Assembly: GCF_021474425.1 (NCBI RefSeq)
Contig: NZ_JAKEIP010000009.1
Span: 1-64,000 of the forward strand
DNA from: Streptomyces muensis
GTDB taxonomy: Bacteria > Actinomycetota > Actinomycetes > Streptomycetales > Streptomycetaceae
Direction: 5' to 3'
DNA length: 64,000 bases
A program made the translations under genes and the position numbers. The notes under the pieces are model-generated. The model searched no databases, had not been told where the DNA came from, and worked only from the letters and a program-made list of their open reading frames with translations. This document shows, one piece after another, positions 16,597-26,195 of the stretch (position 1 is the first letter of the stretch; every line of letters starts with the position of its first letter).

Positions 16597-18393
16597 TCAT
16601 CGAGTGGGGGCCAGGAGCTGGGTGGCCGCCAGTTGCGCGTACAGCCGGTCCCGGGCCACCAGTTCCTCATGGGTGCCCACCGAGCGGACCCGGCCGGCGT
16701 CCATCACCACGATCCGGTCGGCGTCCGTCACCGTCGACAGGCGGTGGGCCACCACCAGCACCGTGGTCTCGCGGGCCACCTCCGTGACGACGTCCCGCAG
16801 CGCCAGCTCGTTGACCGCGTCGAGCTGCGAGGTCGCCTCGTCCAACAGCAGCAGGCGTGGCCTGCGCAGCAGGGCGCGGGCGATGGCGACGCGCTGCCGC
16901 TCGCCGCCCGACAGCGTCGAACCGCGGTGCCCGACCGGGGTGTCCAGGCCGTGGGGCAGGCGTTCGACGAGGGTGTCGAGCCGTGTCCGGGACAGGACGT
17001 CGCGGATGTCGTCGTCCGTCGCGTCGGGCGCGGCGAAGAGCAGGTTCTCTCGCAGCGTGCCGGCCAGCACCGGGGCGTCCTGCTCCACGTACCCGATGGC
17101 GGACCGCAGCCCGGGCAGGGACCAGTCCCGTACGTCCTTGCCGTCGACCAGGACCCGGCCGCCGGTGGCCTCGTGGAATCGCTCGATGAGCGCGAAGACC
17201 GTCGACTTGCCTGCGCCGGAGGGGCCCACGAAGGCCGTCATCCCGGTGCCCGGCACCTCGAAACTCACCTGCCGATGGACGTACGGCAGGCCCGCGCGAT
17301 AACGGAAGGACACGTCCTCGAAGCGGACCGAAGCCGGACCCGGCACCGCTGTCTCCTGCCGCGGGCAGGCGCCCTCACCCCGGGCGGGCGGCTCCGTCGA
17401 CAGGCGTTCCACGTGCGCGATCCGGGAGATCGCGGCCGCCCCCTCCTGATAGGAGGTCACGGCTTCGATCAGCCTGGACACCGGCTCGATCAGGTAGAAG
17501 AGGTACAGCAGGAAGGCGATGAGGGTGGACACGGGGATCTCCCCGGACGCCACGCGCGCCCCGCCGACCGCGAGCACCGCGAGGAAGGCCAGCTGGACGG
17601 CGAGTTCGTCCGCCGAGCCCGCCACGGACTCCCACTTCGCACTCTTCACACCGTGCCGCCATGCCCGCCGCGCCGCCGCCTCCACCCGGACGGTCTCGCG
17701 CTCCTCGGCACCGGACGCCTTCACCGTGCGAAACGCCCCCAGAGCCCGCTCCAGCGCGACGGAGATCTCCCCGACCGCCTCCTGCGACCGCTCGGTGGCG
17801 CGGGCGATCCTCGGCATCACCAGGGCGACGGCCCCGCCGATCAGCACGACCACCCCGAGCGTCACGCCCAGCAGCACGGTGTCCAGGAACGCCATCGTCA
17901 CGATCGCCGCCACGAAGGCCACCGCGCCGGTGGCCGCGGAGACGACCGCCTGGGTGCTGACCGCCCGCAGCAGCGTGGTGTCCGAGGTGACCCGGGACAT
18001 CAGATCACCGGGCGGCACCCGCTCCCACTCCGCGATCCGAAGTCGCAACAGCCGTCCCACAAGGGTGCGTCGCGCGGCCAGGACCACCGACTCCGCCGTC
18101 CGCTCCAGCACATACGCGCCGAACGCCTCGACCGCTGTGCCCAGCACCACCAGCACGGTGAGCGCCAGCAGAATCCCGGCGATGGTCTCACCGGTCGCCA
18201 GCCTGTCCACCAGCGCCTTCGTGGCCAGCGGCTGCAACAGCCCCCCGGCAGCCCCGACCAGGGCGCACAGAAGACCGAGAGCGACTGCCCACCGGTGCGG
18301 CCGGACGTACACGTACAGAGCCTTGACCGTCTGTCGGGCGGACAGGGAGGTCTCATGGGTCTCATCCGTCGTCGGGGCGGATGCGGTGTTCAC
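16597..18393 (-). CDS. ABC transporter, fused permease and ATPase (exporter type)
   Basis: A 598-residue half-transporter that should work as a homodimer or heterodimer. Six membrane helices occupy about residues 30-320. The nucleotide-binding domain has Walker [10 protein letters not shown] near 388, signature [15 protein letters not shown] near 490, Walker [10 protein letters not shown] near 513 and the H-loop VVAHRLSTV. These exporters move lipids, peptides or drugs. It starts with GTG 18393, preceded by AAAGGAAC. The gene converges on the sensor kinase with 15 bases between stops. No partner half-transporter is adjacent, which favours a homodimer. Confidence 0.9.
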   Translation of the reverse strand: MNTASAPTTDETHETSLSARQTVKALYVYVRPHRWAVALGLLCALVGAAGGLLQPLATKALVDRLATGETIAGILLALTVLVVLGTAVEAFGAYVLERTAESVVLAARRTLVGRLLRLRIAEWERVPPGDLMSRVTSDTTLLRAVSTQAVVSAATGAVAFVAAIVTMAFLDTVLLGVTLGVVVLIGGAVALVMPRIARATERSQEAVGEISVALERALGAFRTVKASGAEERETVRVEAAARRAWRHGVKSAKWESVAGSADELAVQLAFLAVLAVGGARVASGEIPVSTLIAFLLYLFYLIEPVSRLIEAVTSYQEGAAAISRIAHVERLSTEPPARGEGACPRQETAVPGPASVRFEDVSFRYRAGLPYVHRQVSFEVPGTGMTAFVGPSGAGKSTVFALIERFHEATGGRVLVDGKDVRDWSLPGLRSAIGYVEQDAPVLAGTLRENLLFAAPDATDDDIRDVLSRTRLDTLVERLPHGLDTPVGHRGSTLSGGERQRVAIARALLRRPRLLLLDEATSQLDAVNELALRDVVTEVARETTVLVVAHRLSTVTDADRIVVMDAGRVRSVGTHEELVARDRLYAQLAATQLLAPTR

Positions 18394-18668
18394 GAAGTTC
18401 CTTTCTTCTGCGGTCTGCCGGGCACCGCGTCAGTGTCCGGCGCACCGCGTGTCATGCCCCCAGCCTGGAAGCCCGTTCGCCCCGCGCCCATCCGGCGACT
18501 GTCGGGTCCACCCCCGCCGAGTGGCTGAAGAAGACCGCCGTCCGGTCGCACCGGAGCGGCCGGGGACGGGACTCCGCCGGTCGGCAGGGCGGTACCCGCC
18601 GATCGGCGGGGGCGCTACCGAAGGCCGCCGGATGGCCGTCCCCCTGGCGTCCACGCGAGGTTCTCCGT

Positions 18669-19937
18669 ATGACACAGACACAGCCGCCGCAGGAGACGTC
18701 AGCTCCGCAGGAGAACTCGCCTCCGCAGTCCCGAACCTCCCCCGAGTCCGCCGCGCCGGCCTCGCCCGGTCCCTCGATGGGACGCCTCGTAGGGGTGGAC
18801 CTCGCCCGCGCGCTGGCCGTGTTCGGCATGTACGTCGTACACATCGGCCCCCCGCTGTCCGCGACGAGCGGCGTCGCCAGCTGGATCCGGTACATATCGG
18901 ACGGTCACTCGTCGGTCCTGTTCGCCACTCTCGCCGGGTTCTCGCTGATGCTGCTCGCCGGCCGCCGCGAACCGAAGACCGGCCTGGCCGGCCGGCAGGC
19001 GAGGGCCCGGATCGCGATCCGCGCCGTGGTCCTGCTGGCGCTGGGCACCGTGATGGCGATGGAGTACGGGGGAGTGATCATCCTCGGCTTCTACGGGGTC
19101 TACTTCCTGCTGGCCCTGCCCCTGGTGCGACTGAGCGCCAGGACACTCGCGATCATCGCGGCCGCGTTCGCGCTCGTCACACCGCAGCTGGCGTTCGCCC
19201 TGAACGCGCTGCTGACCCCGTCGGTCCAGCAGACCATCAACGCCTACGACCCGCTCCGCCACCTCAGCGAGGTAGGCGTGCTCGATCTGCTGCTCACCGG
19301 CTTCTACCCGGCGCTCACGTGGATGTCGTTCGTGATCGCGGGCATGGCGCTGGGCCGCCTCGACCTGTCCTCCGGCACCGTCCAGCGCCGCCTGGCCGCG
19401 CTCGGTGCCGCCCTCACGGCGACCGCGTACGGCATGTCCTTGCTGCTCGCCGGCGGGGGCGCGTTGCGGAGCATGGCGGAAGACGGGTCGTCGTCCGGCG
19501 GCTCCGGTTCGATGCCCCCCGCCAGCGGGTCGGTGCCCCTCGACGGCGGGTCGTTCCCCGACATGCCGGCGTCGTCGCTGCTGACGGCCGGGCCGCACAG
19601 CGGCACCACGTTCGACATCATCGGCAGCGTCGGAGTCGCGATCCTCGTGATCGTGGGCGCGACGGTGGCGATGGACCGCCTGCCGCGACTGCGCCGCCTG
19701 GCGAAACCGGTCATCGCCGTGGGCACCATGTCCCTGACCGCCTACGTCGGCCACTTCCTCGCCCAGTCCGCGCTGTCCATGTCCGCCGGGACCAGCACGC
19801 AGCAGTCCTGGGTGCCGCTGCTCATGTTCGTCCTCGGGGCGATCGTGTTCGCCGCGGTCTGGTCCCGCTTCTTCCGCCGCGGCCCTCTGGAGTACCTGCT
19901 CAACGCCGCCACCAAGCCGGCCAAGCACATCCGATGA
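18669..19937 (+). CDS. DUF418/DUF1624-like multi-pass membrane protein
   Basis: A 422-residue protein with a Pro/Ser/Gln-rich cytoplasmic leader (1-37), then about ten membrane helices. The opening RLVGVDLARALAVFGMYVVHI near 39-58 is the hallmark of the heparan-alpha-glucosaminide acetyltransferase-like (DUF1624) and DUF418 families, which are thought to transfer acyl groups across the membrane. A Gly/Ser-rich extracellular loop lies near residues 270-305. I start at ATG 18669 with GCGAGG upstream; the long extension to 18381 is low-quality, Arg/Ser-rich sequence. A strong stem-loop follows. Confidence 0.75.
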   Translation: MTQTQPPQETSAPQENSPPQSRTSPESAAPASPGPSMGRLVGVDLARALAVFGMYVVHIGPPLSATSGVASWIRYISDGHSSVLFATLAGFSLMLLAGRREPKTGLAGRQARARIAIRAVVLLALGTVMAMEYGGVIILGFYGVYFLLALPLVRLSARTLAIIAAAFALVTPQLAFALNALLTPSVQQTINAYDPLRHLSEVGVLDLLLTGFYPALTWMSFVIAGMALGRLDLSSGTVQRRLAALGAALTATAYGMSLLLAGGGALRSMAEDGSSSGGSGSMPPASGSVPLDGGSFPDMPASSLLTAGPHSGTTFDIIGSVGVAILVIVGATVAMDRLPRLRRLAKPVIAVGTMSLTAYVGHFLAQSALSMSAGTSTQQSWVPLLMFVLGAIVFAAVWSRFFRRGPLEYLLNAATKPAKHIR

Positions 19938-19944
19938 GACCCGA

Positions 19945-19977
19945 CCGGGGGTGGGGCGCCTCGACATCCCACCCCGG
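19945..19977. terminator. Bidirectional stem-loop between convergent genes
   Basis: CCGGGGGTGGG (19945-19955) pairs with CCCACCCCGG (19968-19977) with one bulged G. The stem lies between the stops of the membrane protein and the maleylpyruvate-isomerase-type gene and would serve both. Confidence 0.65.
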
Positions 19978-20014
19978 CGTCAATCACCGTGACTTGGGAG
20001 ACGGCATCTCAGGT

Positions 20015-20749
20015 TCAGATGACGGCGGAGTTCTCCCGCCACAGCGCGGCGACCGACTCGTCGCCCGTCACGCGCGGGAGGGGCTGCCGGTTCCACAGCG
20101 ACAGATACACCCGCTCGGCCGGTCCGGCGATCTCGCAGTCGGCCCGGGCGGTGTCGCCCCGCTCGGCCGCGGGCGGCTCCTGCGACAGCCGTACGGTCCA
20201 CACGGCGCCGTCCGTGTCCGTCGCCCGCACCCGCAGCACCCGGGGCTCGGCGCTGCGGACCCGGCTCTTCGGCCGGGCGTGGAAGCCGCACAGCAACTCG
20301 TCGACGCCGTCCACCGCGAAGCCGGGGTCGATCCCGCTCGGTGTACCCCCGAGTGCCGCCTCGGCGTCGAAGCGGTGCACGGTCGTCTCGTGGGCCTGCC
20401 TGCGGGCCCAGAACGCGAGGGGCGAGGGAGCGGGCAGAAAGTGCCAGCACCGCAGGTCGGCGGGGGCTGCGGTGAGCGTGTCGACCAGGTGGCGGTGCCC
20501 TTCCCGGAACCAGTCGAGCAGCGCGGCGCCGTCGAGGTCGGGCAGGTCGCCTTCGGGACGGGGGGACATGTGCCCGTCGGTCACGAACGCCGCGGCCCAG
20601 CGGTGCACCGTCCCCGTGTGCCGCACCAGGTCCCGCACCTGCCACTCGGGACAGGTCGGCACCTTCGCGTCGGGCCCTGCCTCCTCGGCTGCCGCCGCCA
20701 GCAGCCGGCCCTCGCGGTCGAGGGTGCGGACGAAGTCGAGTGTCTCCAT
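20015..20749 (-). CDS. Maleylpyruvate isomerase family mycothiol-dependent enzyme
   Basis: A 244-residue DinB-like protein. The N-terminal MDMPI domain has the metal-binding motif region CPEWQVRDLVRHTGTVHRW (about 33-51), with His residues on the helix, and further His in RRQAHETTVHRFDAE (about 134-148). The C-terminal domain is the MDMPI_C type. Relatives use mycothiol, the actinobacterial thiol, for isomerisation or conjugation. The substrate is unknown. The VOC gene lies 75 bases upstream on the same strand, a spacing that allows cotranscription. Confidence 0.85.
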   Translation of the reverse strand: METLDFVRTLDREGRLLAAAAEEAGPDAKVPTCPEWQVRDLVRHTGTVHRWAAAFVTDGHMSPRPEGDLPDLDGAALLDWFREGHRHLVDTLTAAPADLRCWHFLPAPSPLAFWARRQAHETTVHRFDAEAALGGTPSGIDPGFAVDGVDELLCGFHARPKSRVRSAEPRVLRVRATDTDGAVWTVRLSQEPPAAERGDTARADCEIAGPAERVYLSLWNRQPLPRVTGDESVAALWRENSAVI

Positions 20750-20824
20750 GGGGGTGAGTGTGCCGGATGGAGCACGGTCGAAGGGAAGTGCTTTTCCCGG
20801 GGCGCGGTGGGACGGGCGTCGATC

Positions 20825-21214
20825 TCACGGCGCGGTGGGAAAGAGGCAGAACTCGTTGCCCTCGGGGTCGGCCAGCACCCAGTGGTCCTCGTATCGGTCG
20901 TGGACGCTCGCGCCGAGGGCGGTGAGTCGGCCGAGTTCGGCCTCCGGGACGCCGGAGACCAGGTCCAGATGCAGACGGTTCTTCCCACGCTTGGCCTCCG
21001 GCACGAGCTGACACCACAGCCGCGGGCCGGCGCCCGAGGGTTCGACCAGTACGGTCGGGTCGTCCTCCGGGTCGGCGATGCCCTGCGCGCGCAACCGCGC
21101 GAGCTCGGCGTCGTCGTACGGGGCGACGGCGTAACCGTCGAGGGCGGCGGCCCAGAAGCGGGCGGTGGCGGCCGGCCGGGCACAGTCGATGACGATGTCG
21201 TGGAGTCGCGCCAT
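20825..21214 (-). CDS. VOC (glyoxalase-like) family protein
   Basis: A 129-residue protein with the two beta-alpha-beta-beta-beta repeats of the vicinal oxygen chelate fold. The start LHDIVIDCARPAATARFW and the end HWVLADPEGNEFCLFP are characteristic, including the DPEGNEF metal-ligand region. The middle KNRLHLDLV carries the His of the second module. Function could be metal-dependent catalysis or drug binding; the family alone does not decide. I start at ATG 21214 rather than 21688, because the longer frame crosses the promoter of the divergent regulator. Confidence 0.8.
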   Translation of the reverse strand: MARLHDIVIDCARPAATARFWAAALDGYAVAPYDDAELARLRAQGIADPEDDPTVLVEPSGAGPRLWCQLVPEAKRGKNRLHLDLVSGVPEAELGRLTALGASVHDRYEDHWVLADPEGNEFCLFPTAP

Positions 21215-21386
21215 CCGGTCATGATGCGCATCCGCGGCATCCGCGCACCACCGTGCGGGAGCATCGGCTGGAGCACTTCCGGGTGGTCGTTCCCGCGACC
21301 TGAAGATCATGTACCCGACAGCCCCTAGGATGGCGGCCGCACCGCTCGTATGCGCGCAAGTCGCGTTCGTCGCAGGGAGATTGCCC

Positions 21387-22292
21387 ATGCGCCCCGATGA
21401 GGCAGCACGTACCCCGGTCGGCGGCAGGGGGCTGGACGGACAGTCGGCCGGGCCCGTGGCGGCGCGGCTGGTGCTGGGCGCGCGGTTGCGCGGGCTGCGG
21501 GAGGAGCAGGGAATCTCCCGCGAGGCCGCAGGGCACGTCATCCGGGCCTCACGGTCCAAGATCAGTCGGCTGGAGGGCGGCCGGCACGGGGTCAAACCGC
21601 GTGACGTGGACGATCTGCTCACCCTGTACGGCGTCGTGGACGAGGCCGAGCGTGCCACCTTGCTGACCCTGGCCGAACAGGCCAACACCCCCGCCTGGTG
21701 GCAGTACTACAGCGACGTCGTGCCCGCCTGGGCGCAGCTCTACCTCGGTGCCGAGCAGGCGGCGAGTCTCATCCGCTGCTTCGAGGTCCAGCGCGTGCCC
21801 CATCTGTTGCAGACCCCCGACTACGCCCGTGCCGCCATCCGGCTCGCGCACCCGGGCGCCGGTGCGCGGGAGGTGGAGCGGCGCCGCATGCTGCGGATGA
21901 CACGGCAGCGGATCCTGCACCGCCGGCCCACCGCGCAGTTCTGGGCCGTGATCGACGAGGCGGCGCTGCGCCGCCCGGTGGGCGGTCTCGACGTGATGCG
22001 CGCCCAGCTCAGGCATCTCATCGAGATCTGCCGACTCCCGCAGGTCACCGTGCAGATCCTGCCGTTCCTCGCCGGCGGCCACGCCGCGGAGAGCGGCCCC
22101 GTGACCATCCTGCGGCTGCCCGGCGGTCTGCTGCCCGACATGGTCTACCTCGAACAACTCGCCACCGCCCTCTACCCCGACCGGCCGGAGGAGATCGAGC
22201 GCTACTGGGACGTCATGAACCGCCTGGTGGTCGAGGCGGAATCGCCGGACGAGACGCCGACGATTCTCCATCGCATCCTCCAGGAGACCTGA
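21387..22292 (+). CDS. XRE-type regulator with DUF5753 domain
   Basis: A 301-residue regulator typical of Streptomyces. The HTH spans about residues 30-85 (LRGLREEQGISREAAGHVIRASRSKISRLEGG). The DUF5753 domain follows with YLGAEQAASLIRCFEVQRVP and QILPFLAGGHAA, as in the Scr1 group of regulators. Many are paired with small DUF397 proteins; none is found here. Instead a DUF574-type methyltransferase converges on it. ATG 21387 has AGGGAGA upstream, and a TAGGAT -10-like box lies at 21326-21331. Confidence 0.88.
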   Translation: MRPDEAARTPVGGRGLDGQSAGPVAARLVLGARLRGLREEQGISREAAGHVIRASRSKISRLEGGRHGVKPRDVDDLLTLYGVVDEAERATLLTLAEQANTPAWWQYYSDVVPAWAQLYLGAEQAASLIRCFEVQRVPHLLQTPDYARAAIRLAHPGAGAREVERRRMLRMTRQRILHRRPTAQFWAVIDEAALRRPVGGLDVMRAQLRHLIEICRLPQVTVQILPFLAGGHAAESGPVTILRLPGGLLPDMVYLEQLATALYPDRPEEIERYWDVMNRLVVEAESPDETPTILHRILQET

Positions 22293-22338
22293 TCAGCGGC
22301 GTGGACGGACGGTCGGTGGGCCGGAGACAGTGGGGAGT

Positions 22339-23154
22339 TCAGCGCTTGAGGGCCACCCCGCCGTACTGGTGCACCTCCGCCGGCAGACCCCAGGCGCCCG
22401 CGTCGGGTCGCCAGCGCGAGCACGACGCCACGCCCGGTTCGAGCAGTTCCAGACCGTCGAAGAAGCCCGCGATCTGCTCGGGGCTGCGCAGGATGTACGG
22501 GATCGAGCCGCCGTCGTTGTACTGCTGGATGGCCCGGACGTAGGACTCGCTGGTGTTCGTGCTGTCGTACTGCACCAGGTAGCTGCCGGACGGCAGCGCG
22601 TCCACCAGTTGCCGCACGATCGAGCGCGCCTCGTCGTAGTCCTCGATGTGCCCGAGGATGCCCATCAGCATCAGGGCGACCGGCTGGTCGAAGTTCAGCG
22701 TCTTCCCGGCCTCGCGCACGATGGTGCCCGGGTCACGCAGGTCGGCGTCGACATAGTTGGTGACGCCTTCCGGCGTGCTGGTGAGCAGCGCGCGGGCGTG
22801 GGCCAGGACCAACGGGTCGTTGTCGACGTAGACGATCCGGCACTCGGGCACCACCCGCTGGGCGATCTCGTGGGTGTTGTCCACACTGGGCAGCCCGGTG
22901 CCTATGTCCAGGAACTGCCGGATGCCCTCCTCGGCGGCCAGATGACGAACCGCGCGGGCCAGGAAGTACCGCGCGGCACGGGCTCCGGTCTCGATGCCGG
23001 GGAAGATCTCGCGGAACGCGTCACCGGCGACCCGGTCGACTTCGTAGTTGTCCTTGCCCCCCAGCCAGTAGTTCCAGATCCGAGCCGACTGCGGCACCGA
23101 TGTGTCGATCTTGGCGAGCGCCTCGTGCTCGGTGTTCTCCGGCTCATCAGTCAT
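22339..23154 (-). CDS. SAM-dependent methyltransferase, DUF574 (Methyltransf_19) family
   Basis: A 271-residue member of a family greatly expanded in Streptomyces. Diagnostic motifs are SARIWNYWLGGKDNYEVDR (about 23-41), FLDIGTGLPSVDNTHEIAQ (about 72-90; SAM site) and VYVDNDPLVLAHARALL. Substrates are not established. ATG 23154 has GGGAG eight bases upstream, so the 20-residue longer reading to 23214 is unlikely. Such genes are often found beside XRE/DUF5753 regulators, and here one converges on it with 46 bases between stops. Confidence 0.88.
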   Translation of the reverse strand: MTDEPENTEHEALAKIDTSVPQSARIWNYWLGGKDNYEVDRVAGDAFREIFPGIETGARAARYFLARAVRHLAAEEGIRQFLDIGTGLPSVDNTHEIAQRVVPECRIVYVDNDPLVLAHARALLTSTPEGVTNYVDADLRDPGTIVREAGKTLNFDQPVALMLMGILGHIEDYDEARSIVRQLVDALPSGSYLVQYDSTNTSESYVRAIQQYNDGGSIPYILRSPEQIAGFFDGLELLEPGVASCSRWRPDAGAWGLPAEVHQYGGVALKR

Positions 23155-23291
23155 GGACACTCCCGCATGTGTGTGGTCAGGACCACGAAGCCGGCCAACA
23201 CCGGTCGTGGACACCCACGTTATTCCCCACAGGGCGTCCCATGTGAATCATGGTGCCTCAACTCGCCTTTCCCGACACACCTGTTGGACGG

Positions 23292-24497
23292 TCAGCGCGC
23301 TGTCGCACGTCGCGTGCCGAAGCCGATCACCGCCGCCGTGGCGGCGAGTGCGGCCACGCTGGTGAGGGCGAGTGGCAGGGAGAGCCAGTCCGCCATGAAG
23401 CCGATGGCGGGCGGGCCCAGCAGCATGCCGCCGTAGCCGAGGGTGGAGGCGATGGCGACCCCGTCGGGGCCGGCCAGCGTGCCGGCGCGTTCGACGGCCA
23501 CGGGAAAGAGGTTGGCGAGGCCGAGCCCGGTGACCACGAAACCGACGAGTGCCGCCCAGAGGCTCGGGGCGAGCGCGCCGAGCAGCATCCCGGCCGCTGC
23601 GGTGGCGCCGCCCGAGACGAGGGTACGGGTCTGTCCCAGGCGCTCCAGCAGCCAGGCGCCGGTGAGCCGGCCGACGGTCATGGCGAGCGCGAAGCAGGAG
23701 TAGCCGATGGCCGCCGCGCCCGGTGATGCGTGCAGGTCCTGCTCCAGGTGCAGGGCGCTCCAGTCGGCCAGCGCTCCCTCGCCGTACGCGGTGCACAGGG
23801 CGATCAGGCCGAAGGTGATGACCAGACGACGGGTCCGGGCGTCCAGGCGACGGGGCGCGGACTCGTCCTTCGGTGCGCTCTCGGGGGACTCCGGCGCCGG
23901 GACGCGCAGCAGCACGCGACCCGCCAGGGCCGTGACGACCAGCCCGATCACGGTGAGGCCCAGCAGGTGCCGCGTGGGCGTCAGCGCCCCGGCGACCAGC
24001 CCGCCGAGCCCGGCGCCGACCATGCCGCCGAGGCTGAAGGCGGCGTGGAAGCTGGGCATGATGGGCCGCCGCAGGGCTCGGCCCAGGTCGACCGCCGCGC
24101 TGTTGAACGCGACGTTGATCCCGCCGTAGGCGGCACCGAAGACCAGCAGGACGGCACCGAGGGCCGGTGCGGAGTGGGTGAGCGGGGGCAGCGCCACGCT
24201 GAGGGAGAGCAGGACGCCGCAGACGACGGTGACGAGGTGGCTGCCGTAGCGGCGGCAGAGGCGGCCGGTGAGCACCATCGTCACGACGGCTCCGGCGGAG
24301 ACGCCGAGGAGGGCCAGACCCAGGGCGCTGGCGGAGGCGCCGGTCTGCTGCTTGATCGCGGGGATACGGACGACCCAGCCGGCGAAGACGAAGCCGTCGA
24401 GGGCGAAGAAGGTGGTCAGGGCGATACGGAGGCGGGTCAGGTCGTGAGGGGGACCCGGCACGGCGTTGTGCGATCGGGTTTTGTTTATTAGCGGCAC
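23292..24497 (-). CDS. MFS transporter, YbjJ-like
   Basis: A 401-residue permease with twelve predicted helices. FALDGFVFAGWVVRIPAIKQQTG near residues 32-54 resembles the opening of YbjJ-type MFS proteins, and LTGRLCRRYGS is the loop 2-3 motif. The substrate is unknown. The GTG at 24497 is supported by a promoter whose -10 (TAGCCT on the minus strand) ends six bases before it, implying a leaderless mRNA. Codons 3-7 include the rare CTA and ATA followed by AAC and AAA, an unusual AT-rich opening. A second GTG at 24461 is the alternative. Confidence 0.85.
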   Translation of the reverse strand: MPLINKTRSHNAVPGPPHDLTRLRIALTTFFALDGFVFAGWVVRIPAIKQQTGASASALGLALLGVSAGAVVTMVLTGRLCRRYGSHLVTVVCGVLLSLSVALPPLTHSAPALGAVLLVFGAAYGGINVAFNSAAVDLGRALRRPIMPSFHAAFSLGGMVGAGLGGLVAGALTPTRHLLGLTVIGLVVTALAGRVLLRVPAPESPESAPKDESAPRRLDARTRRLVITFGLIALCTAYGEGALADWSALHLEQDLHASPGAAAIGYSCFALAMTVGRLTGAWLLERLGQTRTLVSGGATAAAGMLLGALAPSLWAALVGFVVTGLGLANLFPVAVERAGTLAGPDGVAIASTLGYGGMLLGPPAIGFMADWLSLPLALTSVAALAATAAVIGFGTRRATAR

Positions 24498-24503
24498 AAA
24501 GTC

Positions 24504-24532
24504 AGGCTAGGCGGGCGCGGGGGAGACGACAA
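24504..24532 (-). promoter_or_regulatory. Promoter for a leaderless mFS transcript
   Basis: Read on the minus strand, TTGTCG (24527-24532) and TAGCCT (24504-24509) are separated by 17 bases. The GTG start of the MFS gene follows the -10 after six bases, so transcription should begin at or next to the start codon. Confidence 0.55.
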
Positions 24533-24678
24533 GGGGAGCGCCTCCAGCGGTCCGGGTGTCTGCCGAGCGCCCTCTGGGTACCCGCCGACGGGTCGAGGGA
24601 CCGCCGACTGTCCGGGTGCCGCCCGAAGTGCGACGCTGGGACGAGAGCTATCCGCCGAGGGAACTCGGGAGGGCACTG

Positions 24679-26157
24679 ATGGGACGCGATGTGCCGGCCC
24701 TGGTGTTCACGCGGGAGGATCGCCGTCGGTACCGGGAGAAGATGCACAGCTGTCTCGACGTACTGGCGCAGATGCTGCGCGAGTCGACGTTCGAGAGCGA
24801 GCGCCCCCGGGTCGGCCTGGAGATCGAGCTCAACCTGGTGGACGACGCCGGCCGGCCGGCGATGCGCAACACCGAGGTCCTCCAGGCCATCGCCGACCCC
24901 GCCTGGTCGAGCGAACTGGGCCGCTTCAACCTGGAGATCAACATCCCGCCCCGGGAGCTGACGACCGGCGGCCCCGGCGCCTGGGAGCAGGCGATCCGTG
25001 ACGCCCTCAACCACGCCGAGGACCGCGCCGCCGCCGTCGGCGCCCACCTGATCATGATCGGCATCCTGCCGACCCTGGGGGAGACGGATGTCGGGGAGCG
25101 GGCCCTGTCCGGCGATCCGCGCTACCAGCTGCTCAACGAGCAGATCTTCGCGGCCCGCGGCGAGGACCTGCGGATCACCGTGGACGGCGTCGAGCGCCTG
25201 TCGACGTACGCCTACACCATCACGCCCGAGGCCGCCTGCACCAGCACCCAGTTCCACCTCCAGGTCGCGCCGAAGGACTTCGCCGACTACTGGAACGCGG
25301 CCCAGGCCGTCGCGGGCGTACAGATCGCCCTCGCCGCGAACTCGCCGTTCCTCTTCGGCAAGGAGCTGTGGCGCGAGACCCGTATCCCGTTGTTCGAGCA
25401 GGCCACCGACACCCGCCCCCAGGAGATCAAGGCCCAGGGCGTACGACCCCGGGTGTGGTTCGGCGAACGCTGGATCACCAGCGTCTTCGACCTGTTCGAG
25501 GAGAACGTCCGCTACTTCCCGGCGCTGCTGCCGCTGTGCGACGACGAGGACCCGCAGCAGGCGCTCGACGACGGCGGCGCCCCGCAACTGGGCGAACTGA
25601 CCCTGCACAACGGCACGATCTACCGCTGGAACCGTCCCATCTACGCCGTCACCGAGAGCGGCCCGCATCTGCGCATCGAGAACCGCGTCCTGCCCGCAGG
25701 CCCCACCGTCGCCGACATCATCGCCAACGGCGCCTTCTACTACGGCCTCACCCGCGCCCTGGTCGACGAGGACCGGCCGATCTGGACGCGGATGTCGTTC
25801 GCGGTCGCCGAGGAGAACCTCCACACCGCGGCCCGCGACGGCATCGACGCACGCCTGTACTGGCCGGGCATGGGCGAAGTGCCGGTCCCGGAACTGGTGT
25901 TGCGCCGACTGCTGCCCCTCGCCCACCGGGGCCTGGAGCTGGCCGGCCTGGACGCCGAGTGGCGCGAACCGCTGCTGGGCATCGTCGAGCAGCGCTGTGT
26001 CGTCGCCCGCAACGGCGCCCTGTGGCAGGCGGAGACGGTGCACCAGCTGGAGAAGGCCGGCGTCTCCGACCGGGGCGAGGCGCTGCGGCGGATGACCACG
26101 ACGTACATGGACTTCATGCATCTGAACGCGGCCGCGCACACATGGCCCGTGGACTGA
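24679..26157 (+). CDS. Glutamate-cysteine ligase (GCS2) family protein
   Basis: A 492-residue ATP-grasp-like carboxylate-amine ligase. The motif VGLEIELNLVDDAG near residues 46-59 holds the acidic Mg/ATP ligands of the GCS2 fold. GRFNLEINIPPREL (about 82-95) and CTSTQFHLQV (about 185-194) are further conserved blocks. Family members join glutamate to cysteine or other amines. Actinobacteria use EgtA in ergothioneine synthesis, but no other egt gene is nearby, so the product is uncertain. ATG 24679 with GGGAGGG upstream is preferred to 24556. Confidence 0.82.
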   Translation: MGRDVPALVFTREDRRRYREKMHSCLDVLAQMLRESTFESERPRVGLEIELNLVDDAGRPAMRNTEVLQAIADPAWSSELGRFNLEINIPPRELTTGGPGAWEQAIRDALNHAEDRAAAVGAHLIMIGILPTLGETDVGERALSGDPRYQLLNEQIFAARGEDLRITVDGVERLSTYAYTITPEAACTSTQFHLQVAPKDFADYWNAAQAVAGVQIALAANSPFLFGKELWRETRIPLFEQATDTRPQEIKAQGVRPRVWFGERWITSVFDLFEENVRYFPALLPLCDDEDPQQALDDGGAPQLGELTLHNGTIYRWNRPIYAVTESGPHLRIENRVLPAGPTVADIIANGAFYYGLTRALVDEDRPIWTRMSFAVAEENLHTAARDGIDARLYWPGMGEVPVPELVLRRLLPLAHRGLELAGLDAEWREPLLGIVEQRCVVARNGALWQAETVHQLEKAGVSDRGEALRRMTTTYMDFMHLNAAAHTWPVD

Positions 26158-26195
26158 CCGTGCGCGGGGACCGACCTCCGTTCACCGGGTGCGGG

